Source: Hydrogenophaga crassostreae (GTDB lineage: Bacteria; Pseudomonadota; Gammaproteobacteria; Burkholderiales; Burkholderiaceae_C). From it: 64,000 nucleotides of DNA. A program made the position numbers and the translations under genes. The stretch lies in the NCBI RefSeq assembly GCF_001761385.1, contig NZ_CP017476.1, positions 310,001-374,000 on the forward strand, in the 5' to 3' direction. The notes beneath the pieces are model-generated. The model worked only from the letters and a program-made list of their open reading frames with translations. It did not search any database and was not told where the DNA came from. Positions within the stretch are counted from its first letter, which is position 1; each line of letters begins with the position of its first letter. Shown piece after piece: positions 1-7,314 of the stretch.

Positions 1-35
1 CGACGGTTGCAATATTAAAAAGGGGTTTTGACATG

Positions 36-50
36 TTTGTCCTAGACAAA
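36..50. promoter_or_regulatory. 15-bp palindrome, upstream operator candidate
   Basis: The sequence TTTGTCCTAGACAAA has perfect TTTGTC/GACAAA arms around three bases. It lies just upstream of the -35 element of the operon promoter (TTGACA 54-59). A second, nearly identical palindrome lies at 98-112. A second TTGACA at 28-33 puts this palindrome inside its 17-base downstream spacer. The binding protein is not in the window; a MerR/LitR- or TetR-like factor encoded further left is an inference. Confidence 0.6.
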
Positions 51-53
51 TAG

Positions 54-82
54 TTGACAAAAGGTTGGATGGTGGCTATCTT
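54..82 (+). promoter_or_regulatory. sigma70-type promoter of the stress operon
   Basis: TTGACA (54-59), a 17-base spacer and TATCTT (77-82) form a near-consensus housekeeping promoter with an expected start near 89. It is bracketed by the palindromes at 36-50 and 98-112, so a repressor bound at both could block it. It is the only clear promoter seen ahead of the eight-gene operon beginning at 281. Confidence 0.6.
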
Positions 83-97
83 ACGTCTAAATATCAA

Positions 98-112
98 TTT
101 GTCCAGGACAAA
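98..112. promoter_or_regulatory. 15-bp palindrome, downstream operator candidate
   Basis: TTTGTCCAGGACAAA is a perfect palindrome (TTTGTCC-A-GGACAAA). It lies about 10-24 bases downstream of the expected transcription start. It shares 12 outer bases with the palindrome at 36-50. The centres are 62 bp apart, about six helical turns, which suits cooperative or looping binding. Confidence 0.6.
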
Positions 113-118
113 GTAAGC

Positions 119-268
119 ATGCTCAACCACTCCGCCATCTGTTCAGGCAAGCCGTTCGCCACTGTTGCCCGTGACCTTGGGGCGGCTGTGAATCCGTTGG
201 CGTCAAAGCAGCGTACCCAGTTCAACGCCAGCCCCGATGGCTGCGATTCGCGCCGCAAGGCCTTTTGA
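119..268 (+). other. Leader of the operon with a possible 49-codon ORF
   Basis: Between the predicted start site and the first gene is a leader of about 190 bases. An ATG at 119 opens 49 codons ending with TGA at 266-268, 12 bases before the next start. It has no good ribosome-binding site and no recognisable domain. It could be an upstream ORF or chance; I do not call it a gene. Confidence 0.2.
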
Positions 269-280
269 AGGAAAACCCAT

Positions 281-1600
281 ATGAGCAATTCTCAACGCAC
301 CGCTGTGATCGGCTCTGGCATCTCGGGTCTGGCAACCGCCTGGTTGCTGCAGCGCCAATCACCCGGTCACCGGGTGACCCTGTTTGAAGCGCAGCCACGT
401 CTGGGTGGCCACGCGAACACAGTGGATGTCACGCTGGAAGGGCAAACCTACCCGGTAGACACCGGCTTTCTCGTGTTCAACGACCGCACCTATCCCAACC
501 TGATCGCGATGTTTGATCACCTGGGGGTGGCCAGTGTGCAAAGCGAGATGACGTTTGCAGTCAGCTTGAAAAACCCCGATCTGGAATGGGCAGGCAGCAA
601 TCTGTTCACCATCTTTGGCCAGAAGCGCAACCTGCTGCGCACCCAGTTCTGGGCCATGCTGGGTGACATCCTGCGTTTCAACCGCGAGAGCAACGCCTGG
701 CTGGCAGCACACCCCGGTGAAGACCGCAGCTTGCGCGATTTCCTGTCGACGGGCCGTTACGCCAAGAGCTTCTCTGACTGGTACTTGTTGCCCATGGCGG
801 CCGCCATCTGGTCCTGTCCCACCGAGCAAATGCTCGACATGCCGCTGCTCACCTTCGTGCGCTTTTGCCAGAACCATGGCTTGTTGCAGGTCTTTGACCG
901 GCCCATGTGGCGCACGGTACAGGGCGGCAGTCGCTCGTATGTGAACAAAATCGCGGATCAACTGGCTGATGTTCGTCTGGGCTGCCCCGTGCATGCCATC
1001 CAACGCCTGGCCGGCGGTCTGCAGGTGCACCACGCCACAGGCAGCGAGGGTTTTGATCAGGTGGTGATGGCTTGCCACAGCGACCAGTCGCTGAGGCTGT
1101 TGGGCGACGCCGCCACACCCGCGCAACAAGTGGTGCTCGCTGCGGTGCGCTACCAGCCCAACCGCGCGGTGTTGCACACCGACCGCCGCTTGCTGCCACG
1201 CGACGAGCGCATGTGGTCGGCATGGAACTACTTTGCGGGCCACGGCGAACCCGGCGCTCAACCGGTCGGCGTGTCCTACCTGATCAACCGGCTGCAGCCC
1301 TTGCCTTTCAAGGCGCCCGTGGTGGTGACCCTGAATCCCGCCGAGGAACCCGATCCGGCCAAGGTCCTGGCCAGCTTCGAATACGACCATCCGATCTTCG
1401 ACCGCCCGGCGATTGAAGCGCAGCGGCGCCTCGCACAGATTCAGGGCGACAACGGCATCTGGCTGGCTGGAGCCTGGGGCGGCTACGGTTTCCACGAAGA
1501 CGGGTTGAATTCGGCCTTGCGCGTGGTGAACGCCATGGGGGTGAGGGCACCATGGCAGCAAGCGTTGAGCGCGACCAGCCAGGGTGAGGTCCATGCCTGA
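281..1600 (+). CDS. FAD-dependent amine-oxidase-like oxidoreductase
   Basis: This 439-residue flavoprotein has an N-terminal dinucleotide-binding motif GSGISGLATAWLLQ (about residues 11-24), followed by the FLVFNDRTYPNL segment typical of this subfamily of flavin amine oxidases/desaturases. A GAAGGA ribosome-binding site (267-272) fixes the ATG. It is the first gene of an operon with DUF1365 and Cfa-like genes. In Rhodobacter sphaeroides a gene pair of this kind (flavoprotein plus Cfa-like methyltransferase) is implicated in singlet-oxygen response and furan fatty acid synthesis. A lipid desaturase/oxidase role here is therefore likely but inferred. Its last 17 bases overlap the next gene, which suggests translational coupling. 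Confidence 0.85.
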   Translation: MSNSQRTAVIGSGISGLATAWLLQRQSPGHRVTLFEAQPRLGGHANTVDVTLEGQTYPVDTGFLVFNDRTYPNLIAMFDHLGVASVQSEMTFAVSLKNPDLEWAGSNLFTIFGQKRNLLRTQFWAMLGDILRFNRESNAWLAAHPGEDRSLRDFLSTGRYAKSFSDWYLLPMAAAIWSCPTEQMLDMPLLTFVRFCQNHGLLQVFDRPMWRTVQGGSRSYVNKIADQLADVRLGCPVHAIQRLAGGLQVHHATGSEGFDQVVMACHSDQSLRLLGDAATPAQQVVLAAVRYQPNRAVLHTDRRLLPRDERMWSAWNYFAGHGEPGAQPVGVSYLINRLQPLPFKAPVVVTLNPAEEPDPAKVLASFEYDHPIFDRPAIEAQRRLAQIQGDNGIWLAGAWGGYGFHEDGLNSALRVVNAMGVRAPWQQALSATSQGEVHA

Positions 1601-2402
1601 CCACGGCGCAACGTCCGGCGCGGGCATGTGCGCGGGGCCGACTTTGCAGGTCGGCCATGTGATGCACCGACGCCTGCGTCCCACCGTGCACGCCTTCGTG
1701 TACCCGGTGTTCTTCGTCCGTCTGCCCTTGAGCCAACTGGCGCAGTCGGCCAACCGGCTGTTCTCGGTCGACCGCTTCAATGTCCTGAGCTTTCATCGCC
1801 GCGATCATGGTCCGCGCGACGGCTCGCCTTTGTTGCCCTGGATACAGCGCATCCTGCGTGAACATGGTTTGCCAGACGACGGTGAGGTGGTGCTGCAAAC
1901 CTTCCCTCGCGTGTTCGGCTTTGTCTTCAACCCGGTGAGTTTCTGGCTCTGTCACAACGCCAGAGGCGAATTGATCGCGATGCTGGCCGAGGTGAGCAAC
2001 ACCTTTGGCGAGCGCCACAACTACCTGCTGCACCACCCCGCCGGAGTGCCCTTGAAGGATGGCCAGGTGCTGCAGGCCGAAAAAGCCCTGCATGTGTCGC
2101 CGTTCAACAAGGTCGAGGGCGGCTACCGCTTTGTCCTGAACCTGAACCGCGATGTGCAGCGTATCCGCATTGACTACGCCGACAGCGAAGGGCCCCTGTT
2201 GCTCACCGCGTTGTCGGGCAAGACCCGGAAGTGGTCCAACAGGGCACTTCTGTCGGCCGTGGCGCACATGCCCGCGCTGACGCTGGGTGTGGTTTTCCGC
2301 ATTCATTGGCAGGCCGTGCGCCTGTGGTTGAAGAAGGTGCCGTTTGTTGGCGCCAGATCCCCCATCCCCCATCAAGAAGCCTTGCAAGGAAACAAACCAT
2401 GA
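1584..2402 (+). CDS. DUF1365 domain-containing protein
   Basis: This 272-residue protein begins inside the end of the flavoprotein gene and ends in an ATGA overlap with the Cfa-like gene. The central text RVFGFVFNPVSFWLC and EVSNTFGERHNYLL is characteristic of DUF1365. The biochemical function of the family is unknown. It almost always sits between a FAD oxidoreductase and a Cfa homologue, so a role in acyl-chain modification is inferred from context. No signal peptide is obvious. Confidence 0.85.
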   Translation: MRSMPDHGATSGAGMCAGPTLQVGHVMHRRLRPTVHAFVYPVFFVRLPLSQLAQSANRLFSVDRFNVLSFHRRDHGPRDGSPLLPWIQRILREHGLPDDGEVVLQTFPRVFGFVFNPVSFWLCHNARGELIAMLAEVSNTFGERHNYLLHHPAGVPLKDGQVLQAEKALHVSPFNKVEGGYRFVLNLNRDVQRIRIDYADSEGPLLLTALSGKTRKWSNRALLSAVAHMPALTLGVVFRIHWQAVRLWLKKVPFVGARSPIPHQEALQGNKP

Positions 2403-3586
2403 CCACCACGATGACCCTGACCCCGCAGCGCCAGATGGGCCGCGCTGCCGCCACCGTTGGCGACCTGTTGAATAGCCTGCGCGGAGGCCAGCTGGAGATG
2501 CGCTGGCCCGATGGCAGCAGCACCTGGTTTGGCGAAGGCTCTACCAAGGTGCATCTGCAAGTGCGCGACATGGCGATGTTTGATGAGGTGCTGGCCAAAG
2601 GGGACATCGGCTTTGCCGAGTCGTACCTGGACGGCCACTGGGATTCTCCTGACCTCACCGCGCTGCTCAAGCTCCTGGCCGACAACCGCGACGCCCTGAA
2701 GCGCGCTGTCTACGGTTCCTGGCGCAGCCTGTTGGCCGCCCGCGTGCGCCATTGGCTCAATGGCAATTCCAGGGCCGGCAGCAAGCGCAACATCATGGCC
2801 CACTACGACCTGGGCAACGATTTCTACAAGCTCTGGCTCGATCCGGGCATGACCTACTCCAGCGCCCTGTTCAGCTCGATCGACCAGGACCTGGAGAGCG
2901 CACAACACGCCAAATACCAGCGCATGCTCGACCGCCTCGGCGCCAAGCCGGGCGAGCGCATTCTGGAGATCGGCTGCGGCTGGGGCGGCCTGGCCGAAGC
3001 GGCGACGCGCCAGGGGCTCAACGTCACCGGTGTCACGCTGTCGCAAGAACAGCTCAAGTGGGCGCAGGACCGCTTGCCTTCGGCCGACCTGCGCCTTCAA
3101 GACTACCGCGACCTCACCGAGCGCTACGACCACGTGGTGTCGATCGAGATGTTCGAAGCCGTGGGCGAGCGCTGGTGGCCGACCTATTTCAAGAAAGTGG
3201 CCGACGCTCTTGAGCCGGGCGGCAAGGTGATGCTGCAAACCATCACCATTCGAGACGACCTGTTTGGCGCCTACCGAAAAGGCACCGACTTCATCCAGCA
3301 ATACGTGTTCCCCGGCGGCATGTTGCCCTCCAGCAGTGCGCTGCACGCCGCAGCGGCCAAACAAGGCCTGGTGGTGAAAGACGAGTTCGCATTTGGTGAA
3401 GACTACGCGCGCACGCTGAGCGAATGGCGTGTGGCCTTCGAAGCGCAGTGGCCCACCATCGCCGCGCAAGGCTTCGACGAGAACTTCCGCCGCCTGTGGC
3501 GCTTCTACCTCGCGTACTGCGAAGCGGGCTTCCTGTCGGGCAATGTCAATGTCGTGCAATTCGAACTGGCTCATGCGCCGGCGTGA
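2399..3586 (+). CDS. Cyclopropane-fatty-acid-synthase-family methyltransferase (UfaM-like?)
   Basis: This 395-residue SAM-dependent methyltransferase has the Cfa-family MAHYDLGNDFYKLWLDP segment and the SAM motif ILEIGCGWGGLAEAA. The start is the ATG overlapping the DUF1365 stop; the reading frame stays open further upstream, but that stretch lies inside DUF1365. Compared with E. coli Cfa, the bicarbonate-ligand Cys139 position (MQYSCAY) is Ser here (MTYSSAL), and the His266 position (LLHTIG) is Gln (MLQTIT). The Glu in MFEAVG and the Tyr in EDYARTL are kept. This suggests methyl transfer without normal cyclopropane formation, as proposed for UfaM in furan fatty acid synthesis. That role is inferred from alignment by eye and context. 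Confidence 0.88.
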   Translation: MTTTMTLTPQRQMGRAAATVGDLLNSLRGGQLEMRWPDGSSTWFGEGSTKVHLQVRDMAMFDEVLAKGDIGFAESYLDGHWDSPDLTALLKLLADNRDALKRAVYGSWRSLLAARVRHWLNGNSRAGSKRNIMAHYDLGNDFYKLWLDPGMTYSSALFSSIDQDLESAQHAKYQRMLDRLGAKPGERILEIGCGWGGLAEAATRQGLNVTGVTLSQEQLKWAQDRLPSADLRLQDYRDLTERYDHVVSIEMFEAVGERWWPTYFKKVADALEPGGKVMLQTITIRDDLFGAYRKGTDFIQQYVFPGGMLPSSSALHAAAAKQGLVVKDEFAFGEDYARTLSEWRVAFEAQWPTIAAQGFDENFRRLWRFYLAYCEAGFLSGNVNVVQFELAHAPA

Positions 3587-4088
3587 CGCAGGGCTGGCGC
3601 TGCTGGCGCTGCCGCTGGCTGCCTGGGCCAAAGAAGCGCCGGGTGCATTGACCGCCGCGGCGCCGAACCTGCGGCCATGGGGGAGTGGCGAGTTCCGCCG
3701 CTTTGGCTTTCTGGTCTACGAGGCCACCTTGTGGGCCGGTGACACCGCGCCGGTCAAGCCGCCGCTGGCTTTGGGCCTGACCTACAAACGCAACATCGAC
3801 GGCAAGGCAATCGCCGACGCCAGCGTCGACCAGATGCGCCGCTTCGACGCCACCGACGCGCAGTTGGCCCGCTGGGGCGACCAGATGCAGGCCATCTTCC
3901 CCAACGTGAAACCTGGCGACCAGATTGTGGGCTTGCAGTTGCCCGACCGGGCGCGGTTCTTCTTCAACGATCAGCCCGTTGGCGACATCGCCGGTGCCGA
4001 ATTTGCCCAGACCTTCTTCGCCATCTGGCTCGACCCGCGAACCAGCGAGCCCAAGCTGCGCGACGCACTGCTGAAGCGACCGGCTTGA
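3573..4088 (+). CDS. Chalcone-isomerase-like periplasmic protein
   Basis: This is a protein of 171 residues starting at the ATG that overlaps the end of the Cfa-like gene by 14 bases. A Sec signal is visible (MRRRDAGLALLALPLAAWA, then KEA). The body contains YEATLWAG, LGLTYKRNIDG and DRARFFFNDQPVGDI, typical of bacterial chalcone-isomerase-fold proteins. These lack known chalcone isomerase activity and probably bind fatty acids. It is a regular companion of the DUF1365/Cfa stress cluster and probably acts in the periplasm. Confidence 0.75.
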   Translation: MRRRDAGLALLALPLAAWAKEAPGALTAAAPNLRPWGSGEFRRFGFLVYEATLWAGDTAPVKPPLALGLTYKRNIDGKAIADASVDQMRRFDATDAQLARWGDQMQAIFPNVKPGDQIVGLQLPDRARFFFNDQPVGDIAGAEFAQTFFAIWLDPRTSEPKLRDALLKRPA

Positions 4089-4093
4089 CCACC

Positions 4094-5329
4094 ATGCAAA
4101 CCGGCCGCGTGTTGTCGTATGGCGTGTTGGCGCTGCCGCTGTCGTTTGCAGCCCTGCCGATCTACGTGCACGTGCCGCGCTTTTACGAGCAGGTGACTGG
4201 GCTCGATCTGGCCATGCTGGGCGGGCTCTTGCTGATCGCCCGGCTGTTTGATGCCTTCACCGATCCCTGGCTGGGCTGGCTGGCCGACCGTTACTCGCGC
4301 CCGCGCATGATCGCCTGGGCTTTGTTGCCGTTCACGGTGGGGTTCGTGGCGCTGCTCAACCCCATGCTCAGCCACCCGGCGCTGTGGCTGCTCGGCGCCT
4401 TGCTCCTGACCTACCTGGGCTTTTCTGCCGCGACCGTGGCTTACCAGGCCCACGGCGCGGGCATGACAGAAAGCCCTCGCGTGCGCACCCGGCTCACCGC
4501 GGCGCGCGAAGGATTTGGTCTGGTCGGTGTTTTGCTGGCCGCGACCTTGCCTACCGTGTTGGCGACCGACCTGAGCATCGGCACGGCGCGTTTGTCGTGG
4601 GTGTTGATCGCCTTGCTGGTGCCTGCCGCCGCCTGGTTCTTTCTTCAAGTGCAGAGCGCTGCTGTGAGCGGCCCGATCGTGCAAGCCAGCCCTGCGCCAT
4701 TGCTGCCCAGCCTGCAACGCGTGTTGAACGACGGCGCGTTCCGGCGCTTGCTGGCGGTGTTTTTGCTCAGTGGCATTGCCTCGGCGTTGCCCGCCACGCT
4801 CTTCCTGTTTTTTGTTGCCGATGTGCTGTTGAACGAACCGGTCAGCGGGCCCCTGTTGGGCCTGTATTTTTTGGCCGGCGCGCTCTCGCTGCCCGTCTGG
4901 GTGGCGCTGGCGGGGCGATGGGGCCGCGTGCGCGCCTGGCTGCTGGCGATGGTGTTGTCGGTGGTGGCGTTCGCCGGTGCGGGCCTGCTCGGCGCGGGCG
5001 ACGTGGCGCTGTTTGCCGTCATCTGCGTGATGTCGGGTCTGGCGCTGGGCGCGGATCTGGCTTTGCCAGCGGCCATGGCGGCCGATCTGGGCGAGCGGCA
5101 AAAACTCAGTGGCGCCTGTTTTGGCGTCTGGAATTTTGCCGCCAAGCTGAACCTGGCCCTGGCCGCGGGTCTGGCCTTGCCTTTGCTCGCTTTGCTTTCT
5201 TATGTGCCCGGCAGTGGCGAGGGCCTGCCGGCGCTGCGCTTCGCTTACGCCGCGCTTCCCCTTGTGTTCAAAACCCTGGCCGCAGCCCTTTTGTGGCGCT
5301 GGCGGCACGACCTGGAGACCCAACCATGA
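4094..5329 (+). CDS. MFS transporter
   Basis: This is a membrane protein of about 411 residues with roughly twelve hydrophobic segments. The LGWLADRYSRPR motif after the second helix is the MFS loop 2-3 signature (MelB-like subgroup). Two starts are possible: an ATG at 4094, or a TTG at 4085 overlapping the previous stop. I prefer the ATG. Substrate unknown. It is embedded in the stress operon, and MFS proteins occur at this position in related clusters, so export or import of a lipid-linked or toxic compound is only a guess. Confidence 0.8.
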   Translation: MQTGRVLSYGVLALPLSFAALPIYVHVPRFYEQVTGLDLAMLGGLLLIARLFDAFTDPWLGWLADRYSRPRMIAWALLPFTVGFVALLNPMLSHPALWLLGALLLTYLGFSAATVAYQAHGAGMTESPRVRTRLTAAREGFGLVGVLLAATLPTVLATDLSIGTARLSWVLIALLVPAAAWFFLQVQSAAVSGPIVQASPAPLLPSLQRVLNDGAFRRLLAVFLLSGIASALPATLFLFFVADVLLNEPVSGPLLGLYFLAGALSLPVWVALAGRWGRVRAWLLAMVLSVVAFAGAGLLGAGDVALFAVICVMSGLALGADLALPAAMAADLGERQKLSGACFGVWNFAAKLNLALAAGLALPLLALLSYVPGSGEGLPALRFAYAALPLVFKTLAAALLWRWRHDLETQP

Positions 5330-5862
5330 CCCGAACTTTCAAAGCTGTCTTTTTGTCCCTTGCCCTGGCGCTGGGGGTCGCGGGCTGCGGCACCGTTGAC
5401 GTGTCGAAATACAGGAACGAGAAGCCCGAACTCGACTTGCGCACCTACTTCAACGGCACCATCGATGCCTGGGGCATCTTTCAGGGGCGCAATGGTGAAG
5501 TGCAGCGCCGCTTCACGGTGGTGATGGAGGCCAAATGGGAGGGTGATACCGGCGTGCTCGACGAAGCCTTTGAATGGAACGACGGCACGAAGTCGCGCCG
5601 CGTCTGGACGCTCAAGCGCCAGCCCGATGGCAGCTACCGGGGCACGGCGGACGACGTGGTCGGCGAGGCCATTGGGCACGTGGCAGGCAACGCGTTCCAC
5701 TGGCGCTATGTGATGGCGCTGCCGGTGGACGGCAAGGTGTACAACGTGAACTTCGACGACTGGATGTACCTGATGGACGACCGTGTCATGCTCAACCGCG
5801 CGGCCATGAGCAAATGGGGCGTGCATCTGGGTGACGCCACCCTGAGTTTCACCAAACGTTGA
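5326..5862 (+). CDS. DUF3833 lipoprotein
   Basis: This 178-residue protein has a lipoprotein signal (hydrophobic segment ending GVAGC, Cys at about residue 22). It contains the DUF3833 features LRTYFNGTIDAWGIFQGRNGEVQRRFTVVM and the C-terminal DDWMYLMDDRVMLNRA, positions given by the text. The family is of unknown function and may adopt a lipocalin-like barrel. Its ATG overlaps the MFS stop by four bases. It recurs next to Cfa/DUF1365/SDR genes and is presumably membrane-anchored. Confidence 0.82.
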   Translation: MTRTFKAVFLSLALALGVAGCGTVDVSKYRNEKPELDLRTYFNGTIDAWGIFQGRNGEVQRRFTVVMEAKWEGDTGVLDEAFEWNDGTKSRRVWTLKRQPDGSYRGTADDVVGEAIGHVAGNAFHWRYVMALPVDGKVYNVNFDDWMYLMDDRVMLNRAAMSKWGVHLGDATLSFTKR

Positions 5863-5869
5863 AGGCGGC

Positions 5870-6625
5870 ATGAATCCGAAAATCAACAACTGGTCGGGCA
5901 AACGCGTGTGGCTGGTGGGCGCGTCCGCCGGCATCGGCGCGGCGCTGGCCCATGCCCTGGCGGCACAGGGCGCCAGGCTGGCGCTGTCCTCGCGCAAGCG
6001 CGCTTCGCTGGAGGCCCTGGACATTCAGGGCGCCCTGCTGCTGCCTTGTGACAGCACCCAAGCCGAGACGCTGACCGCGGCGCGCGACGCGCTGGTGGCC
6101 GAATGGGGCGGGGTGGACCTGGTGGTGTACATGGCGGGTGGCTACGAACCCATGCAGGCCGACACGCTGGACGTGGCCGTTCTCGAACAGGTGGTGGACG
6201 TGAATTTTCACGGTGCCGTGCGTTTGACCGCCGCGGCCATGCCTGCGCTGAAAGCCGGCGGTGGCATCGCGCTGGTGGCCAGCGTGGCGGGTTACCAGGG
6301 TTTGCCCAAGTCGCTGGCCTATGGCTCGGGCAAAGCGGCCTTGATCCATTTTGCGGAGTGCCTCTACATTGACCTCACCGACAAAGGCATTGGTGTGTGG
6401 GTGATCAACCCCGGGTTCGTTTCGACGCGCCTGACCGCCAAAAACGATTTCAAGATGCCCGCGCTCATCACGCCCGAACAGGCGGCGAAAGACATCATGG
6501 ACGGGCTGGCCAGTGGCGGTTTTGAAATCCACTTTCCCAAGCGTTTCACGCGGGTGCTCAAGCTGCTGTCCTTGCTGCCCTACCGTTTGTACTTTCCGCT
6601 CGTGAAGCGCATGACCGGGGCTTGA
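5870..6625 (+). CDS. SDR family oxidoreductase
   Basis: This is a short-chain dehydrogenase of 251 residues. It has the cofactor motif GASAGIGAALA near the N-terminus, the NAG-equivalent MAGG, and a catalytic YGSGK (Tyr and Lys) in LAYGSGKAALIHF. The C-terminal KRFTRVLKLLSLLPYRLYFPLVKR is hydrophobic-basic and suits membrane association. It lies seven bases after the DUF3833 gene. The substrate is unknown, but context suggests a lipid-derived carbonyl or alcohol. Confidence 0.88.
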   Translation: MNPKINNWSGKRVWLVGASAGIGAALAHALAAQGARLALSSRKRASLEALDIQGALLLPCDSTQAETLTAARDALVAEWGGVDLVVYMAGGYEPMQADTLDVAVLEQVVDVNFHGAVRLTAAAMPALKAGGGIALVASVAGYQGLPKSLAYGSGKAALIHFAECLYIDLTDKGIGVWVINPGFVSTRLTAKNDFKMPALITPEQAAKDIMDGLASGGFEIHFPKRFTRVLKLLSLLPYRLYFPLVKRMTGA

Positions 6626-6626
6626 G

Positions 6627-7049
6627 ATGTTGATCGATCCTTTGGTGGAATTCTTTGAATCCGTCTCGCCAGAGACGGTCTCGCGCATCGCCGATTTGTA
6701 CGCGGTCGACGCGCGTTTCAAGGACCCGTTCAACGATGTCAACGGCGTGCCCGCCATCGAGCACATCTTTCGCCACATGTTCACCCAGGTGGAGGCTCCG
6801 CGCTTCGTGGTGAGCGAACGCATCGTGCAAGGTGACAGCGCCATGCTGGTCTGGACCTTTGAGTTTGGCGTGCGCGTGGGCAAAACGGTTCGACCGCAGT
6901 TGGTCAACGGCGTGACCCACTTCCAGTTCAACTGCGAAGGCAAGGTCAGTCTGCACCGCGATTACTGGGACACCGGCGAAGAGCTCTACATGAAGCTGCC
7001 GGTGTTGGGCTGGTTGCTGCGCGCATTGAAGCGGCGCCTGGCCGCCTGA
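6627..7049 (+). CDS. NTF2-like (SnoaL-type) protein
   Basis: This 140-residue protein begins right after the SDR stop. It has the NTF2-like pattern FFESVSPETVSRIADLYAVDARFKDPFNDVNG, a mid-protein hydrophobic barrel and a C-terminal HRDYWDTGEELY. Such proteins are small isomerases, hydrolases or binding proteins. It is the last gene of the operon. A weak hairpin (GCTGCC/GGCAGC, 7078-7096) follows but has no T-run, so I cannot call it a terminator. Confidence 0.8.
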   Translation: MLIDPLVEFFESVSPETVSRIADLYAVDARFKDPFNDVNGVPAIEHIFRHMFTQVEAPRFVVSERIVQGDSAMLVWTFEFGVRVGKTVRPQLVNGVTHFQFNCEGKVSLHRDYWDTGEELYMKLPVLGWLLRALKRRLAA

Positions 7050-7314
7050 CCCGGGCGGGGCTTCGCTCGCTCAAGCTGCTGCCGATGCGCGGCAGCGGAC
7101 CTCGATAGTCCTCTCACACAACTGTGGACGCAGTGTGGAGCGGCGTCCATCACGCCTCCACTTTGCCCAACAACACTCCCTTCTGTCGCAACAAGCCCAC
7201 ATGGCATGGGATGCCGCTGGCGCGGATTGCGACGGGTTGCCGCGTGCGCGCCTTTGATCTGTCTTGATGTGACGGTGGGCAAGCGGTAGGTTTGTTGGGC
7301 TTTGGGGACTAGAG

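Noticed and set aside
359..1780. Long minus-strand ORF opposite the first two genes
   Set aside because: It has no family-like text and is Gln/His/Arg-rich as expected for antisense of high-GC coding DNA. The plus-strand genes have clear domains.
3971..5323. 450-codon minus-strand ORF over the MFS gene
   Set aside because: Composition is that of a shadow frame (Gln/Arg/Gly/His-rich, no hydrophobic core), while the plus strand encodes a transporter with MFS motifs.
7078..7096. Hairpin after the stress operon as a terminator
   Set aside because: The stem is only six bases and no T-run follows.
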